From assembly GCA_013821025.1 (NCBI GenBank), contig JACDHN010000021.1, positions 1-13,884 of the forward strand: a stretch of DNA of 13,884 nucleotides. Direction: 5' to 3'. Positions within the stretch are counted from its first letter, which is position 1. Every line of letters starts with the position of its first letter. This document shows positions 5,823 through 13,792 of this stretch, one piece after another. The notes beneath the pieces were generated by a model. The model searched no databases and had not been told where the DNA came from. It worked only from the letters and a program-made list of their open reading frames with translations. The DNA is from Acidimicrobiia bacterium (lineage in GTDB: Bacteria; Actinomycetota; Acidimicrobiia; Acidimicrobiales; Ilumatobacteraceae). Both the position numbers and the translations under genes were made by a program.

Positions 5823-8480
5823 ATGGTCGCAGAGCGAGACGAGCCCTCCCGGCGGCGCAGCGATGGCCGCGCTCCACCGCACAACCTCGACGCCGAGGCG
5901 TCCGTGCTGGGCGCCATGCTGCTGTCTCGCGACGCCGTCGACGCGGTCACCGAGTTCGGGCTCAAGCCGGGCGATTTCTACCGTCCGGCCAACCAACACA
6001 TCTTCGACGCCATCGGCTCGCTCTACACGTCGGGCGAGCCTGTCGACACCATCACGGTCGCCGACGCCCTACGCCGTGAGGACTTGCTCGACAGCGTCGG
6101 TGGTACCGAGGCTCTGCATCAGTTGCAGAACGCCACGCCGGCCATCTCGAGCGCCAAGCACTACGCCAAGATCGTCACCGACACGGCCACGCTTCGGCGC
6201 CTGATCCGAGCAGCCAGCGACATCGCCGAGATGGCCTACAGCGGCCCCGACGATGTCACCAAGACCGTCGACCAAGCCGAGCAGAAGGTGTTCGAGATCG
6301 GCGATGAGAAGGCCGCCGACACGACGAGGGCGATGACTGACCTGATCTCTCAGGGGATGGACCTGTTGGAGGAGCGATACGAGCGAGGAGTCTCGATCAC
6401 CGGCGCCCCCACCGGGTTCCACGACCTCGACGATCTGCTGGCCGGCCTGCAGCCGTCCACGCTCAACATCGTCGGTGCCCGTCCGGCCATGGGCAAGACG
6501 GCGTTTGGCCTCGGCATCGCCGTCAACATCGCCCAACAGCTGCACCAGCCAGTGCTCGTCTTCTCGCTCGAGATGGGACACGACGAGCTGACCCAGCGCA
6601 TCCTGGCCAGCGAGGCACGCGTCGACTCCAAGCGCATTACCACCGGCAACCTCAGCGAGAGCGACTGGGCCAAGATCGGCCAGGCCATCGGCCGCCTCGA
6701 GGTGCCGCTGTTCCTCGACGACAATCCTCGCGTCACGGTGATGGAGATCCGTGCCAAGGCCCGGCGGCTGAAGGCTCGGCACGGCAGTCTGGCGCTGATC
6801 GTCATCGACTACCTGCAGCTGATGAGCACGGGCGGTGGCGCCGAGAATCGCCAGCTCGAGGTCAGCGAGATCAGCAGGAACCTCAAGGTGTTGGCCCGCG
6901 AGCTGGAGACGCCGATCCTGGCCTTGAGCCAGCTCAGCCGCAACCTCGAGTCCCGGTCCGACAAGCGCCCGATGCTCTCAGACCTACGCGAATCGGGTTG
7001 CCTGGCAGCCGGAACGCGACTTCTCCGAGCCGACACGAACGCCGAGGTGACCCTCGGAGAGCTCGTCGAGACTGGTGAGCGGGACGTTCCGGTGTGGAGC
7101 CTCGATGAGCAATGGCGCCTCGTCCCCGCCACCTTGACGCACGCATTCCCGTCAGGCGTCAAGTCCGTGTTCCGCATGCGGCTCGCATCCGGCCGGCTGA
7201 TCGAGGCCACCGAGAACCATCGATTCCGCACGGTGGACGGCTGGGTGTCTCTCGATCGGCTTGAGATCGGGAGTCGACTCGCAGTTCCTCGGCGCCTCGA
7301 CGGCCCCGAGCACGTAAAGCCCATGGACCCCGACGAGATCGTCCTCCTCGCTCATCTTCTCGGCGATGGTTGCGTGCTCGCACGCCAACCGGTGCACTAC
7401 ACGAACGCAGATCCGGCAAATCTCGATGTCGTCGAGCGGGCTGCATGTCGTCGTTTCGGCATCACAGCCCGTCGGGTCCAACAGAGTCGGTGGTGGCACT
7501 CATACCTCCCCTCGCCGCACCACCTCACTCATGGTCGACGGAACCCGATCGCAGCGTGGTGGGACGGGCTCGGGCTGCACGACCTGCGGAGCTGGCAGAA
7601 GTTCATCCCCGATCCGGTGCACGCCTTGCCTCGAGAGCAACTTGCACTGTTCCTACGACACCTGTGGGCGACGGACGGCTCGCTGACGATTACGCGTTCG
7701 GGCGCCCCGGTACGCCTCTACTACTCCTCGACCAGCCGTCGACTCATCGACGGGCTTCAGCAGCTCCTGTTGCGATTCGACATCCAGAGCCGCGTTACCA
7801 CGGTCATGAAAGGCGAGTATTGCCCCAACTACCAACTCCGCATCGACGGCGTCGAGCATCAACGCCGGTTCTTGACAAGGATCGGGGTGCACGGCACCCG
7901 AGGCGGAAAGGTGCCGGAATGCCTTGCACTGCTCGATGGGCGGGTGGCAAATCCCAACGTCGACACGATTCCGCAGACGGTCCGGCCGTGGGTGATCGAT
8001 GCCCTCGCCCGGGCTGGGATGTCGCACCGCGCCCTCGCTGAGGCGATCGGCGAACTGTACTGCGGGAGCTACATGCTCGGAAGCGAGCGTCGGCCTCGCG
8101 AGATGCGACGTCAGAGACTCGGTCGGATCGCCGACGCGCTCGAAAGCAAGGTCCTCGCGGCGCTTGCCGATTCGGACGTGTTGTGGGATCGAGTCGTGTC
8201 GATCGAGCCGCTGGGTGAGCAGCCCGTCTTTGACGCCACGGTGCTCACAACCCACAACTTCGTCGCCAACGGCGTGATGGCTCACAACTCGCTCGAACAG
8301 GATGCCGACGTCGTCATGTTCCTGTACCGCGACGAGGTGTACGACCGCGATTCACCCGACAAGGGCTCGGCCGAGGTGATCGTGGCCAAGCACCGGTCTG
8401 GGCCCATTGGATCGAAGAGGCTCGTGTGGTTGGCCCAATCGACCAGATTCGAGAACGCTGCCCGCCGGGCCGACATCTGA
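5823..8480 (+). CDS. dnaB: Replicative DNA helicase DnaB, interrupted by an intein
   Basis: The hexameric helicase that unwinds DNA at the replication fork. The translated precursor is 885 aa: N-extein 392, intein 430, C-extein 63. Splicing would give a 455-aa helicase, a normal length. The N-terminal domain spans about 18-125 (PPHNLDAEASVLGAMLLSRD; GDFYRPANQHIFDAI). The RecA-type motor has Walker A GARPAMGKT (218-226), FSLEM (247-251), Walker B LIVIDYLQL (325-333) and the LSQLSR segment (368-373). The C-extein SLEQDADVVMFLYRDEVY continues motif H4, with the KHRSGP arginine-finger region after it. ATG 5823 has GAGAAGG 10 nt upstream. The stop overlaps the next gene (TGATG). Without splicing the ATPase core is broken, so the intein must be active for growth. 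Confidence 0.97.
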   Translation: MVAERDEPSRRRSDGRAPPHNLDAEASVLGAMLLSRDAVDAVTEFGLKPGDFYRPANQHIFDAIGSLYTSGEPVDTITVADALRREDLLDSVGGTEALHQLQNATPAISSAKHYAKIVTDTATLRRLIRAASDIAEMAYSGPDDVTKTVDQAEQKVFEIGDEKAADTTRAMTDLISQGMDLLEERYERGVSITGAPTGFHDLDDLLAGLQPSTLNIVGARPAMGKTAFGLGIAVNIAQQLHQPVLVFSLEMGHDELTQRILASEARVDSKRITTGNLSESDWAKIGQAIGRLEVPLFLDDNPRVTVMEIRAKARRLKARHGSLALIVIDYLQLMSTGGGAENRQLEVSEISRNLKVLARELETPILALSQLSRNLESRSDKRPMLSDLRESGCLAAGTRLLRADTNAEVTLGELVETGERDVPVWSLDEQWRLVPATLTHAFPSGVKSVFRMRLASGRLIEATENHRFRTVDGWVSLDRLEIGSRLAVPRRLDGPEHVKPMDPDEIVLLAHLLGDGCVLARQPVHYTNADPANLDVVERAACRRFGITARRVQQSRWWHSYLPSPHHLTHGRRNPIAAWWDGLGLHDLRSWQKFIPDPVHALPREQLALFLRHLWATDGSLTITRSGAPVRLYYSSTSRRLIDGLQQLLLRFDIQSRVTTVMKGEYCPNYQLRIDGVEHQRRFLTRIGVHGTRGGKVPECLALLDGRVANPNVDTIPQTVRPWVIDALARAGMSHRALAEAIGELYCGSYMLGSERRPREMRRQRLGRIADALESKVLAALADSDVLWDRVVSIEPLGEQPVFDATVLTTHNFVANGVMAHNSLEQDADVVMFLYRDEVYDRDSPDKGSAEVIVAKHRSGPIGSKRLVWLAQSTRFENAARRADI
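6999..8288 (+). mobile_element. DnaB intein with LAGLIDADG homing endonuclease
   Basis: A 430-residue in-frame insertion between extein RESG and SLEQDAD, the site also used, as I recall, by the Synechocystis and M. tuberculosis DnaB inteins. Splicing residues are all present: Cys1 (CLAAGTRLL, block A), Thr71-x-x-His74 in TENH (block B), THNFVANG with His419 (block F), terminal His429-Asn430 (block G), and Ser at +1. The endonuclease has LAGLIDADG helix 1 LLAHLLGDG (116-124, Asp123) and helix 2 FLRHLWATDG (218-227, Asp226), both acids kept. Residues about 331-350 (GMSHRALAEAIG) look like a helix-turn-helix for DNA recognition. Base composition sampled by eye matches the exteins, so it is not obviously recent. 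Confidence 0.95.
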
Positions 8481-8695
8481 TGTTCCTCGGCGAGGACCTG
8501 CTGGCGTGGCTCGTGCTGGCCCTCGGTGGCGCGCTTTTCGTCGGGAACATCGCAGCCATCGTGCGCCCGCCCACTGGGTCGGAGGCGCGATCCGAAGGCG
8601 ACCTGGAGCGGGCTCCCGTGGCCAGGAGCCTGGTCATGGGTCTCGTCGGGCTAGTAGCCGCGGTGTGGGCCCTGGCGTCACTGATCGTCGGCTGA
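8480..8695 (+). CDS. Small two-helix membrane protein coupled to dnaB
   Basis: A 71-aa protein starting at ATG 8480, which overlaps the dnaB stop by one base (TGATG). An in-frame ATG at 8426 would extend it into dnaB but adds only a polar Arg/Pro stretch, so coupling at 8480 is preferred. Two hydrophobic helices are visible: about 8-27 (AWLVLALGGALFVGNIAAIV) and about 51-70 (VMGLVGLVAAVWALASLIVG). Between them is a short charged loop (RPPTGSEARSEGDLERAP). Positive-inside reasoning does not settle the topology. I do not know its function. The tight coupling to a replication gene may reflect only operon economy, but it ensures expression together with the helicase. Confidence 0.75.
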   Translation: MFLGEDLLAWLVLALGGALFVGNIAAIVRPPTGSEARSEGDLERAPVARSLVMGLVGLVAAVWALASLIVG

Positions 8696-8733
8696 GTCGG
8701 CGAGTGCCCACCCTCTGGCCGCGAGCACGGCAG

Positions 8734-8739
8734 TAGCAT
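8734..8739 (+). promoter_or_regulatory. Candidate -10 box, leaderless start of GT-C-like gene
   Basis: TAGCAT lies 9 nt before the ATG at 8749, with no Shine-Dalgarno between, consistent with a leaderless transcript. The -35 region is not recognisable. Confidence 0.4.
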
Positions 8740-8748
8740 CGGCGGGCA

Positions 8749-10770
8749 ATGAGCTCGGTCCTGACGGGGCGACGGCGGCCCTGGGCCCGCGACGTCGAGG
8801 ACCAGCACGAAGTCGAGCGCTCGGTCCGGTGGTCGTCTTCGGATCTCGCCGAACGGGTAGCGCTCGTCGCTGCCCTGGCGCCGATCGTTGTGGCAGTCGT
8901 ACGAGCCGCGCTCACCGGCTGGATGCCCTTGTTCGACGCCGGGTACTTCATGGTGCGGTCCCGCGATGTGTTCACGGAGCACCATCCGCTGCTCGGTGCC
9001 TGGTCGATGGGATCGAGGGCGATCGGGACGTCGCTGAACAACGTCGGGCCGATGCAGCTCGATCTGCTGGCACCGTTCACGAAGGTGTTCTCGTACTGGG
9101 GCACGGCACTCGGCACGGGTTTGATCAACGCCGGTGCCGTGATCGGGGTGTGGGCGGTGGCGCGGCGGCTGTTCGGCAGCCGTGGTGCCGTAGGGGCGAT
9201 GATCGCCACGCTGTGCCTCGAGGCGACGATGGCGAGCTGGATGCTGATCGAGGCCCGTCAGCAGCTCGCCCTGCTGCTCCCGCTGTGGTGCCTGCTGTGG
9301 TTGACGGCGGCGATGTGGACGGGCGCCGTGTGGTCGCTGCCATGGACGGTGTTCGTCGCCAGCTTGATTGCGCAGACCCACTTCTCGTTCGTGTACCAGG
9401 CCGCGGCGGTCGTCCTCGCCGGCTCGGTCGGGTTCGTCCTCGCTGCCCGCAGCGGCGGACGGCCTCCCCGCCTATGGCGGGCGATCGCGGTGTCGTCGGT
9501 GGTCGGGTTCGTGTGCTGGGCGCAGACGTTGTGGGACCAGTTCTTCGGTACCGGCAACCTGCTGCGAGTACTTGCGAAGGGCGGCACTGGCGCCGAGGCG
9601 GTGGGATTCTCGTCCGGCGCTCAGTACGTGGCCGGGTCGACCCTGGCACCTCCGTTCTGGACGCCCGGGTACATGGGCAGGTACCTGCGTCCGGCCGACG
9701 ACATCATCTCCGCACGGGCGGCGTGGTTCACCATCGTGGTGTGGCTCGTCGTGTTGGCAGCCGTCACGATGATCGGGCGCCGCCTCGGTCGCCCGCCCGT
9801 CGTCGCCATGGGCGTGATCGGTGCCAGCGTGTTGACAGCAGCTGTGTACGCGGCGGCCAAGATCCCGACAACGGAGTTCGGCATCGTCGCCTACAACTAC
9901 TACTGGATGTGGCCGATCGGTGTGTTCGTGACCACCGCCGCTGTGGCCGGCGTGCTGTCACTCCCGCTCTTGAGGATGTCGCTGCGCTCGTCGGCGGCGG
10001 TGCTGGTTGGCGCCGTCGGCTGCGTCGTGCTGGCGCTCCCCGTGTTGCGCCCGGTCAACTACCTGCCCGAGACCGCCGACGAGGCAGACGCGGGTGCTCG
10101 CGTGGGCGACCCCTTACTGACGCAGTTCGCCGACTCGCTTGAGCGGCTGGACGTGACGGGTCCGCTCGTGATCGACCGCACCCGGGAGACCCACACGAAC
10201 TACTTCCCGTACACCATGCTCACCGAGCTACAACGGGCGGGTATCGAGTTCACCTTCCCGGCCGATGACGTGAGCCGCGATCGATTCGGGCGGAGTCGGT
10301 GCGAGGACGGCAGGTCTCCTCACCGGCTGATCCTCGCCGACGGTGAGGCGTCATTGAAACCAGCCTTTGGCGAAACGGTGCTGGCGCAGGTCAATGGCAT
10401 GACGGATGCCGAGCAGGCAGACCTGGCCGCGCTCCAGGCCGAGTTCGGAGAACGGATCCGCGACGGCACGGTGTTCGTCGATGTCTCAGGCATCCGGTAC
10501 TTCGACTCGGTCCCGGACCCCACGCTGTTACGCGTGCTCGAGGAGGAGTCCGAAGCGCCGGCCGAGGGCTTGGCTCGCTACCTCGCCAACTGGCGCGTGT
10601 TCGACGTGGTGACGGTGCCCGACGAGCTCGAGCCCGACTTCCGGCGCTGGAGAGTCTTGGAGGACCGGTTGACCTTCGACCGGGTGGCGATCTTCCTCGG
10701 TCCGAACCTGATCACGCCGACCGACGCCTGCGAGACCGTGGAGCCCGGCGTCGTTCCGATCGGCGAGTAA
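8749..10770 (+). CDS. Polytopic membrane protein, GT-C glycosyltransferase-like
   Basis: A 673-aa membrane protein. After a polar N-terminus (1-35) comes a first helix (about 36-56), then a loop MPLFDAGYFMVRSRDVFTEH (60-79). An acidic residue in the first loop (here Asp63) is typical of GT-C transferases, which use polyprenyl-phosphate sugars. HPLLGAWSMGSRAIG and LNNVGPMQLDLLAPF follow. About ten further hydrophobic segments run to about residue 430 (for example GALGTGLINAGAV-type, ALLLPLWCLLWLTAAMW, AAVLVGAVGCVVLALPVL). The last about 230 residues are soluble and lie probably outside the membrane; the segment from about 450 starts DPLLTQFADSLERLD and shows no motif I know. Similar proteins in actinobacteria are usually annotated as hypothetical or glycosyltransferase family 39-like. 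Sugar and acceptor are unknown, and the fold call is tentative. Confidence 0.6.
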   Translation: MSSVLTGRRRPWARDVEDQHEVERSVRWSSSDLAERVALVAALAPIVVAVVRAALTGWMPLFDAGYFMVRSRDVFTEHHPLLGAWSMGSRAIGTSLNNVGPMQLDLLAPFTKVFSYWGTALGTGLINAGAVIGVWAVARRLFGSRGAVGAMIATLCLEATMASWMLIEARQQLALLLPLWCLLWLTAAMWTGAVWSLPWTVFVASLIAQTHFSFVYQAAAVVLAGSVGFVLAARSGGRPPRLWRAIAVSSVVGFVCWAQTLWDQFFGTGNLLRVLAKGGTGAEAVGFSSGAQYVAGSTLAPPFWTPGYMGRYLRPADDIISARAAWFTIVVWLVVLAAVTMIGRRLGRPPVVAMGVIGASVLTAAVYAAAKIPTTEFGIVAYNYYWMWPIGVFVTTAAVAGVLSLPLLRMSLRSSAAVLVGAVGCVVLALPVLRPVNYLPETADEADAGARVGDPLLTQFADSLERLDVTGPLVIDRTRETHTNYFPYTMLTELQRAGIEFTFPADDVSRDRFGRSRCEDGRSPHRLILADGEASLKPAFGETVLAQVNGMTDAEQADLAALQAEFGERIRDGTVFVDVSGIRYFDSVPDPTLLRVLEEESEAPAEGLARYLANWRVFDVVTVPDELEPDFRRWRVLEDRLTFDRVAIFLGPNLITPTDACETVEPGVVPIGE

Positions 10771-10775
10771 CGGCT

Positions 10776-10781
10776 TATGGT
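10776..10781 (+). promoter_or_regulatory. Candidate -10 box, leaderless start of tldD
   Basis: TATGGT lies 6 nt before ATG 10788 and shares TTATGGTC with the region upstream of dnaB. The gap to the previous stop is only 17 nt, so read-through is also likely. No ribosome binding site is seen. Confidence 0.4.
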
Positions 10782-10787
10782 CGTGAG

Positions 10788-12224
10788 ATGAGTGAGTTCG
10801 AGACCGCCGAGGCGGCCGTGCAGGCGGCGCTCGACGCCGGCGCCAGCTATGCCGACGCCAGGATGATGCATCGCCGCTACGAGTCGATGACGGCACGAAA
10901 CGGTGAGATCGAGGACCTCAGCCAGGACGAAGACCTCGGCATCGGCGTGCGGGCACTGGTCGGCTCGGGCTGGGGTTTCTACGCCGCCCCCGACTTGTCG
11001 GACGCCGCGGCTCGCAACGTCGGTGAGCAGGCGGCGCAGATCGCCCACGCCAGCGCCCGCGTCGCCGCCCGTCAGACGGAGCTGATGCCTGGCGAAGTGG
11101 CGAGCGGCTCGTGGTCCAGCGACTGCCAGATCGACCCGCTCGGCATCTCCCTGGCCGACAAGGGCAACCTGCTCGCCGGCGCCACCGGCACCATGCGAGA
11201 GCACGGCGCCGACATCGCAGAAGGGCTGTACCAGATCTGGGACACGAGGAAGTGGTTCGTGTCGAGTGAGGGGCACCGCATCGACCAACACATCCGCGAG
11301 TGCGGCGCCGGCATCTCGTCGACGGTGATCGGTGACGGCGAGACCCAGCGCCGCTCGTACCCGGCGGCGAGGGGCCAGTACGGCACGAGGGGCTGGGAAC
11401 TGGTGGACGAGCTGGACCTGCCCGGCAATGCCGCTCGCGTCGCCGAAGAGGCGAGGGCGCTGCTGGCGGCCCCACAGTGCCCGGCCGGGGAGACGACCCT
11501 GATCCTCGGCGCCGAACAACTGGCGTTGCAGATCCACGAGTCTGTCGGCCACGCCATCGAGCTCGACAGGATCCTCGGGTGGGAGGCGGCGTTCGCCGGA
11601 ACGTCGTGGCTCGATCTGGCGCAGCTCGGCTCGCTGCAGTTCGGATCGGAACTGATGAACATCACGATCGATCCCACGATTCCGGGGGCACTGGGCTCGT
11701 TCGGGTTCGACGACGAGGGCACGATGGCCGCTCGACGTGACGCCGTACGGGACGGGCGTTGGGTCGGCGTGCTTGCGGGGCGGGATTCGGCGTCTGTTGC
11801 GGGGCTCGAGTACGCCGGCAGCGTCCGTGCCGACGGCTGGTCCCGACTGCCGATGGTCCGCATGACGAACGTCGGCCTCGAGCCGGGCCCGCACACCCTC
11901 GACGAGATCATCGCCGCCACGGACGACGGCATCTTCATGGAGACCAACCGGTCGTGGTCGATCGACGACCGACGGCTGAACTTCCAGTTCGGCTGCGAGG
12001 TCGGCTACGAGGTGAAGCACGGCAAGCTCGGGCAATTGCTGCGCAACCCCACGTACACAGGTATCGGTCCGCAGTTCTGGCGCTCGATGGACATGCTGTC
12101 GTCCGACATCGTGGCGTGGGGCACGCCCAACTGCGGTAAGGGACAGCCAGGCCAGATCGGCCACACCGGCCACCCGTCGGCGCCGGCCCGCTTCACCGAC
12201 GTTCGCGTTGGGGTACGGGCGTGA
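10788..12224 (+). CDS. tldD: Metalloprotease subunit TldD
   Basis: The catalytic subunit of the TldD/TldE heterodimer, a zinc protease that trims unfolded peptides; in E. coli it processes the microcin B17 leader and degrades CcdA. The product is 478 aa, usual length. The N-terminal domain begins AVQAALDAGASYADARMMHR with RNGEIEDLSQDEDLGIGVRA, typical of TldD. The zinc site is IHESVGHAIELD: His250, Glu251 and His255 form the HExxxH motif. The third ligand is expected to be Cys449 in NCGKGQPGQ near the C-terminus, where this family has it. EGTMAARRDAVRDGRWVGVL and GTPNCGKG blocks agree with the family. The stop overlaps the GTG of the next gene (GTGA), so the two subunits are made together. 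No RiPP precursor is visible nearby. Confidence 0.93.
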   Translation: MSEFETAEAAVQAALDAGASYADARMMHRRYESMTARNGEIEDLSQDEDLGIGVRALVGSGWGFYAAPDLSDAAARNVGEQAAQIAHASARVAARQTELMPGEVASGSWSSDCQIDPLGISLADKGNLLAGATGTMREHGADIAEGLYQIWDTRKWFVSSEGHRIDQHIRECGAGISSTVIGDGETQRRSYPAARGQYGTRGWELVDELDLPGNAARVAEEARALLAAPQCPAGETTLILGAEQLALQIHESVGHAIELDRILGWEAAFAGTSWLDLAQLGSLQFGSELMNITIDPTIPGALGSFGFDDEGTMAARRDAVRDGRWVGVLAGRDSASVAGLEYAGSVRADGWSRLPMVRMTNVGLEPGPHTLDEIIAATDDGIFMETNRSWSIDDRRLNFQFGCEVGYEVKHGKLGQLLRNPTYTGIGPQFWRSMDMLSSDIVAWGTPNCGKGQPGQIGHTGHPSAPARFTDVRVGVRA

Positions 12225-13627
12225 GTGAGAGCAAGCGAACGCCGAGGGATCGCGATGAGCTCGCCATCGCCGAGCAGGTGCTGGAGGTGGCCAGCGCGGC
12301 CGCATCGGGCGCCGACATCGAGGTGGCAGCCGACCGCACTCGCCTAGCGCTGTCTCGGTTCGCCAACTCGGGCATCCATCAGAACGTTGCCGACGACACG
12401 CTGACCGTGCGTGTCCGGCTCCACGCCGCCGGTCGGACGGCTTCGGGCTCGTCCACGCTGACGAACACCGACGGACTGCGGGCGCTCGTCGAGCGCTCCG
12501 TGCAGGCCGTCGGTGTCGCCCCCGTCGACCCCGGCTGGCCCGGTCTGGCACCCGTGAGCCCTGCCCCCGACGTCGCTCCAGTCGACGTCGCCGCCGGTGA
12601 TGCGACGCCCGGCGACCGTGCCGAGCGGATCCGGGCGTTCGTCGACGCCGCCGGTGGCCTCGAGACGGCCGGCTATTGCCGCACCTCCCACTGGACGGGG
12701 GCGTTCGTGAACTCGGCCGGCCAATCGATCCGCGGTGAGAGCGCCGAGGTCGGCATGGATGGCATCGCCCGTCTCGCCGGCACTGACGGCGTCGCGAGGA
12801 AGGCATCGTCCCGCCTGGCCGACATCGACGGCGGCGTGCTCGGTGCCCGGGCCGCGGCCAAGGCCCGCGCCGCCGCCGATCCCGTCGAGCTGCCGCCAGG
12901 GCGCTACGAGGTGGTGCTGGAGCCGACAGCCGTGTCCGACGTGCTGCAGAACCTGGCGGTGTATGGGTTCAACGGCAAGATGGTTGCCGACGGCCGGTCG
13001 TTTGCGGAGGTGGGTGCCGATCAACTCGACCCTTCGGTCACGCTCGTCGACGACGCGCCAGGAGTCGGATCGAGCCATGACCTCGACGGCACGCCCCGCC
13101 AGCGGCTCGTGCTCGTGGATCGCGGGACGACTGTGGCGGTGGCCTACGACCGGCGCACGGCTGCCGAGGCCGGCGCCGAGTCGACAGGTCACGCCACCGG
13201 CATGACGTCGTGGGGAGCCTTCGCTGCGCACCTCGGGCTGAAGCCCGCCGCCGGGACCGGCCACGAAGACTTCGCAGCCGAGGTGGACGGCCCGGTGGCC
13301 GAGGCGGCGACGGCGGCGCTCGTCGCCAACGTCGAGCGGGGCGTGCTTGTCACCGACCTCTGGTACACCCGGGTGCTCGACACGAAGTCACTGGCGATCA
13401 CCGGCCTGACGCGCAACGGCGTGTGGTTGATCGAGGATGGCGAGGTGACCCAGCCGTTGTCGAACTTCCGGTTCACCCAGTCGTACCGTGACGCCTTGGC
13501 GCCGGGAGCCGTACTGGGCATCGGCGGCGTCGCCGAGCCGCAACCCGACTCGTGGGTCTCTGCTCGTTGGACGGCACCGGCACTCCATCTGGCGAGTTGG
13601 AACTTCACGGGCGGCGCCTCCGGCTGA
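12221..13627 (+). CDS. tldE: Metalloprotease subunit TldE (PmbA)
   Basis: The non-catalytic partner of TldD; the dimer encloses the active-site cavity. The product is 468 aa, starting at GTG 12221, which overlaps the TldD stop by four bases; no later start keeps the N-terminal helix (DELAIAEQVLEVASAAASGA). It lacks the HExxxH motif, as TldE proteins do. Recognisable blocks include SRFANSGIHQNVADDTLTVR (about 45-64), LPPGRYEVVLEPTAVSDVLQ (about 225-244), and NVERGVLVTDLWYTRVLDTK with ITGLTRNGVWLIEDGEVTQP in the last third, which is the family's C-terminal barrel. The gene is followed directly by the 60-bp tandem repeat, which may end the transcript. Confidence 0.92.
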   Translation: MSESKRTPRDRDELAIAEQVLEVASAAASGADIEVAADRTRLALSRFANSGIHQNVADDTLTVRVRLHAAGRTASGSSTLTNTDGLRALVERSVQAVGVAPVDPGWPGLAPVSPAPDVAPVDVAAGDATPGDRAERIRAFVDAAGGLETAGYCRTSHWTGAFVNSAGQSIRGESAEVGMDGIARLAGTDGVARKASSRLADIDGGVLGARAAAKARAAADPVELPPGRYEVVLEPTAVSDVLQNLAVYGFNGKMVADGRSFAEVGADQLDPSVTLVDDAPGVGSSHDLDGTPRQRLVLVDRGTTVAVAYDRRTAAEAGAESTGHATGMTSWGAFAAHLGLKPAAGTGHEDFAAEVDGPVAEAATAALVANVERGVLVTDLWYTRVLDTKSLAITGLTRNGVWLIEDGEVTQPLSNFRFTQSYRDALAPGAVLGIGGVAEPQPDSWVSARWTAPALHLASWNFTGGASG

Positions 13628-13644
13628 CGACACGCCTCGCATCG

Positions 13645-13763
13645 GGAACAGTGAGCGCTGGATGCCGATATCGGCTCTTGGCGTCACACTTCGCGTGGCC
13701 GAGCGGAACAGTGAGCGCTGGATGCCGACATCGGCTCTTGGCGTCACACTTCGCGTGGCCGAG
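13645..13763. repeat. Two tandem 60-bp units, each with a 41-bp imperfect palindrome
   Basis: Bases 13645-13703 and 13705-13763 are identical over 59 bp except T13669/C13729; the period is exactly 60. Each unit holds an imperfect inverted repeat (13650-13690 and 13710-13750). Its core GCCGATATCGGC is a perfect palindrome in copy 1 and GCCGACATCGGC in copy 2. Outer arms AGTG/CACT and G-CGC/GCG-C pair with a few wobbles. The RNA would form a roughly 20-bp stem with almost no loop. No T-run follows. It lies between tldE and the next gene and may act as a terminator or be a copy of a dispersed REP-like element. Confidence 0.85.
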
Positions 13764-13780
13764 GGCGGGCTGCTTTCCGG

Positions 13781-13787
13781 TAGAAAT
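13781..13787 (+). promoter_or_regulatory. Candidate -10 box, leaderless start of NAT gene
   Basis: TAGAAAT ends 5 nt before ATG 13793. No ribosome binding site and no clear -35 are seen. It begins 18 nt after the second palindromic repeat. Confidence 0.35.
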
Positions 13788-13792
13788 CGCTC

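Noticed and set aside
8426..8479. Upstream start for the small membrane protein
   Set aside because: It would lie inside the dnaB coding region and adds a polar Arg/Pro stretch. ATG 8480 overlapping the dnaB stop is the better-coupled start.
10578..12806. Very long minus-strand open frame (742 codons) opposite tldD
   Set aside because: It covers a clear tldD gene with a zinc site on the plus strand. The product is Arg-rich low-complexity sequence with no domain.
12344..13264. Minus-strand open frame opposite tldE
   Set aside because: Shadow of tldE, with no recognisable motif and atypical composition.
10788..13627. RiPP/microcin biosynthesis cluster because of TldD/TldE
   Set aside because: No precursor peptide, cyclase, or exporter is seen nearby. 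TldD/TldE pairs are widespread housekeeping proteases.
13645..13763. CRISPR array
   Set aside because: The two copies abut with one base between them, there is no spacer, and the unit is 60 bp with internal palindromes.
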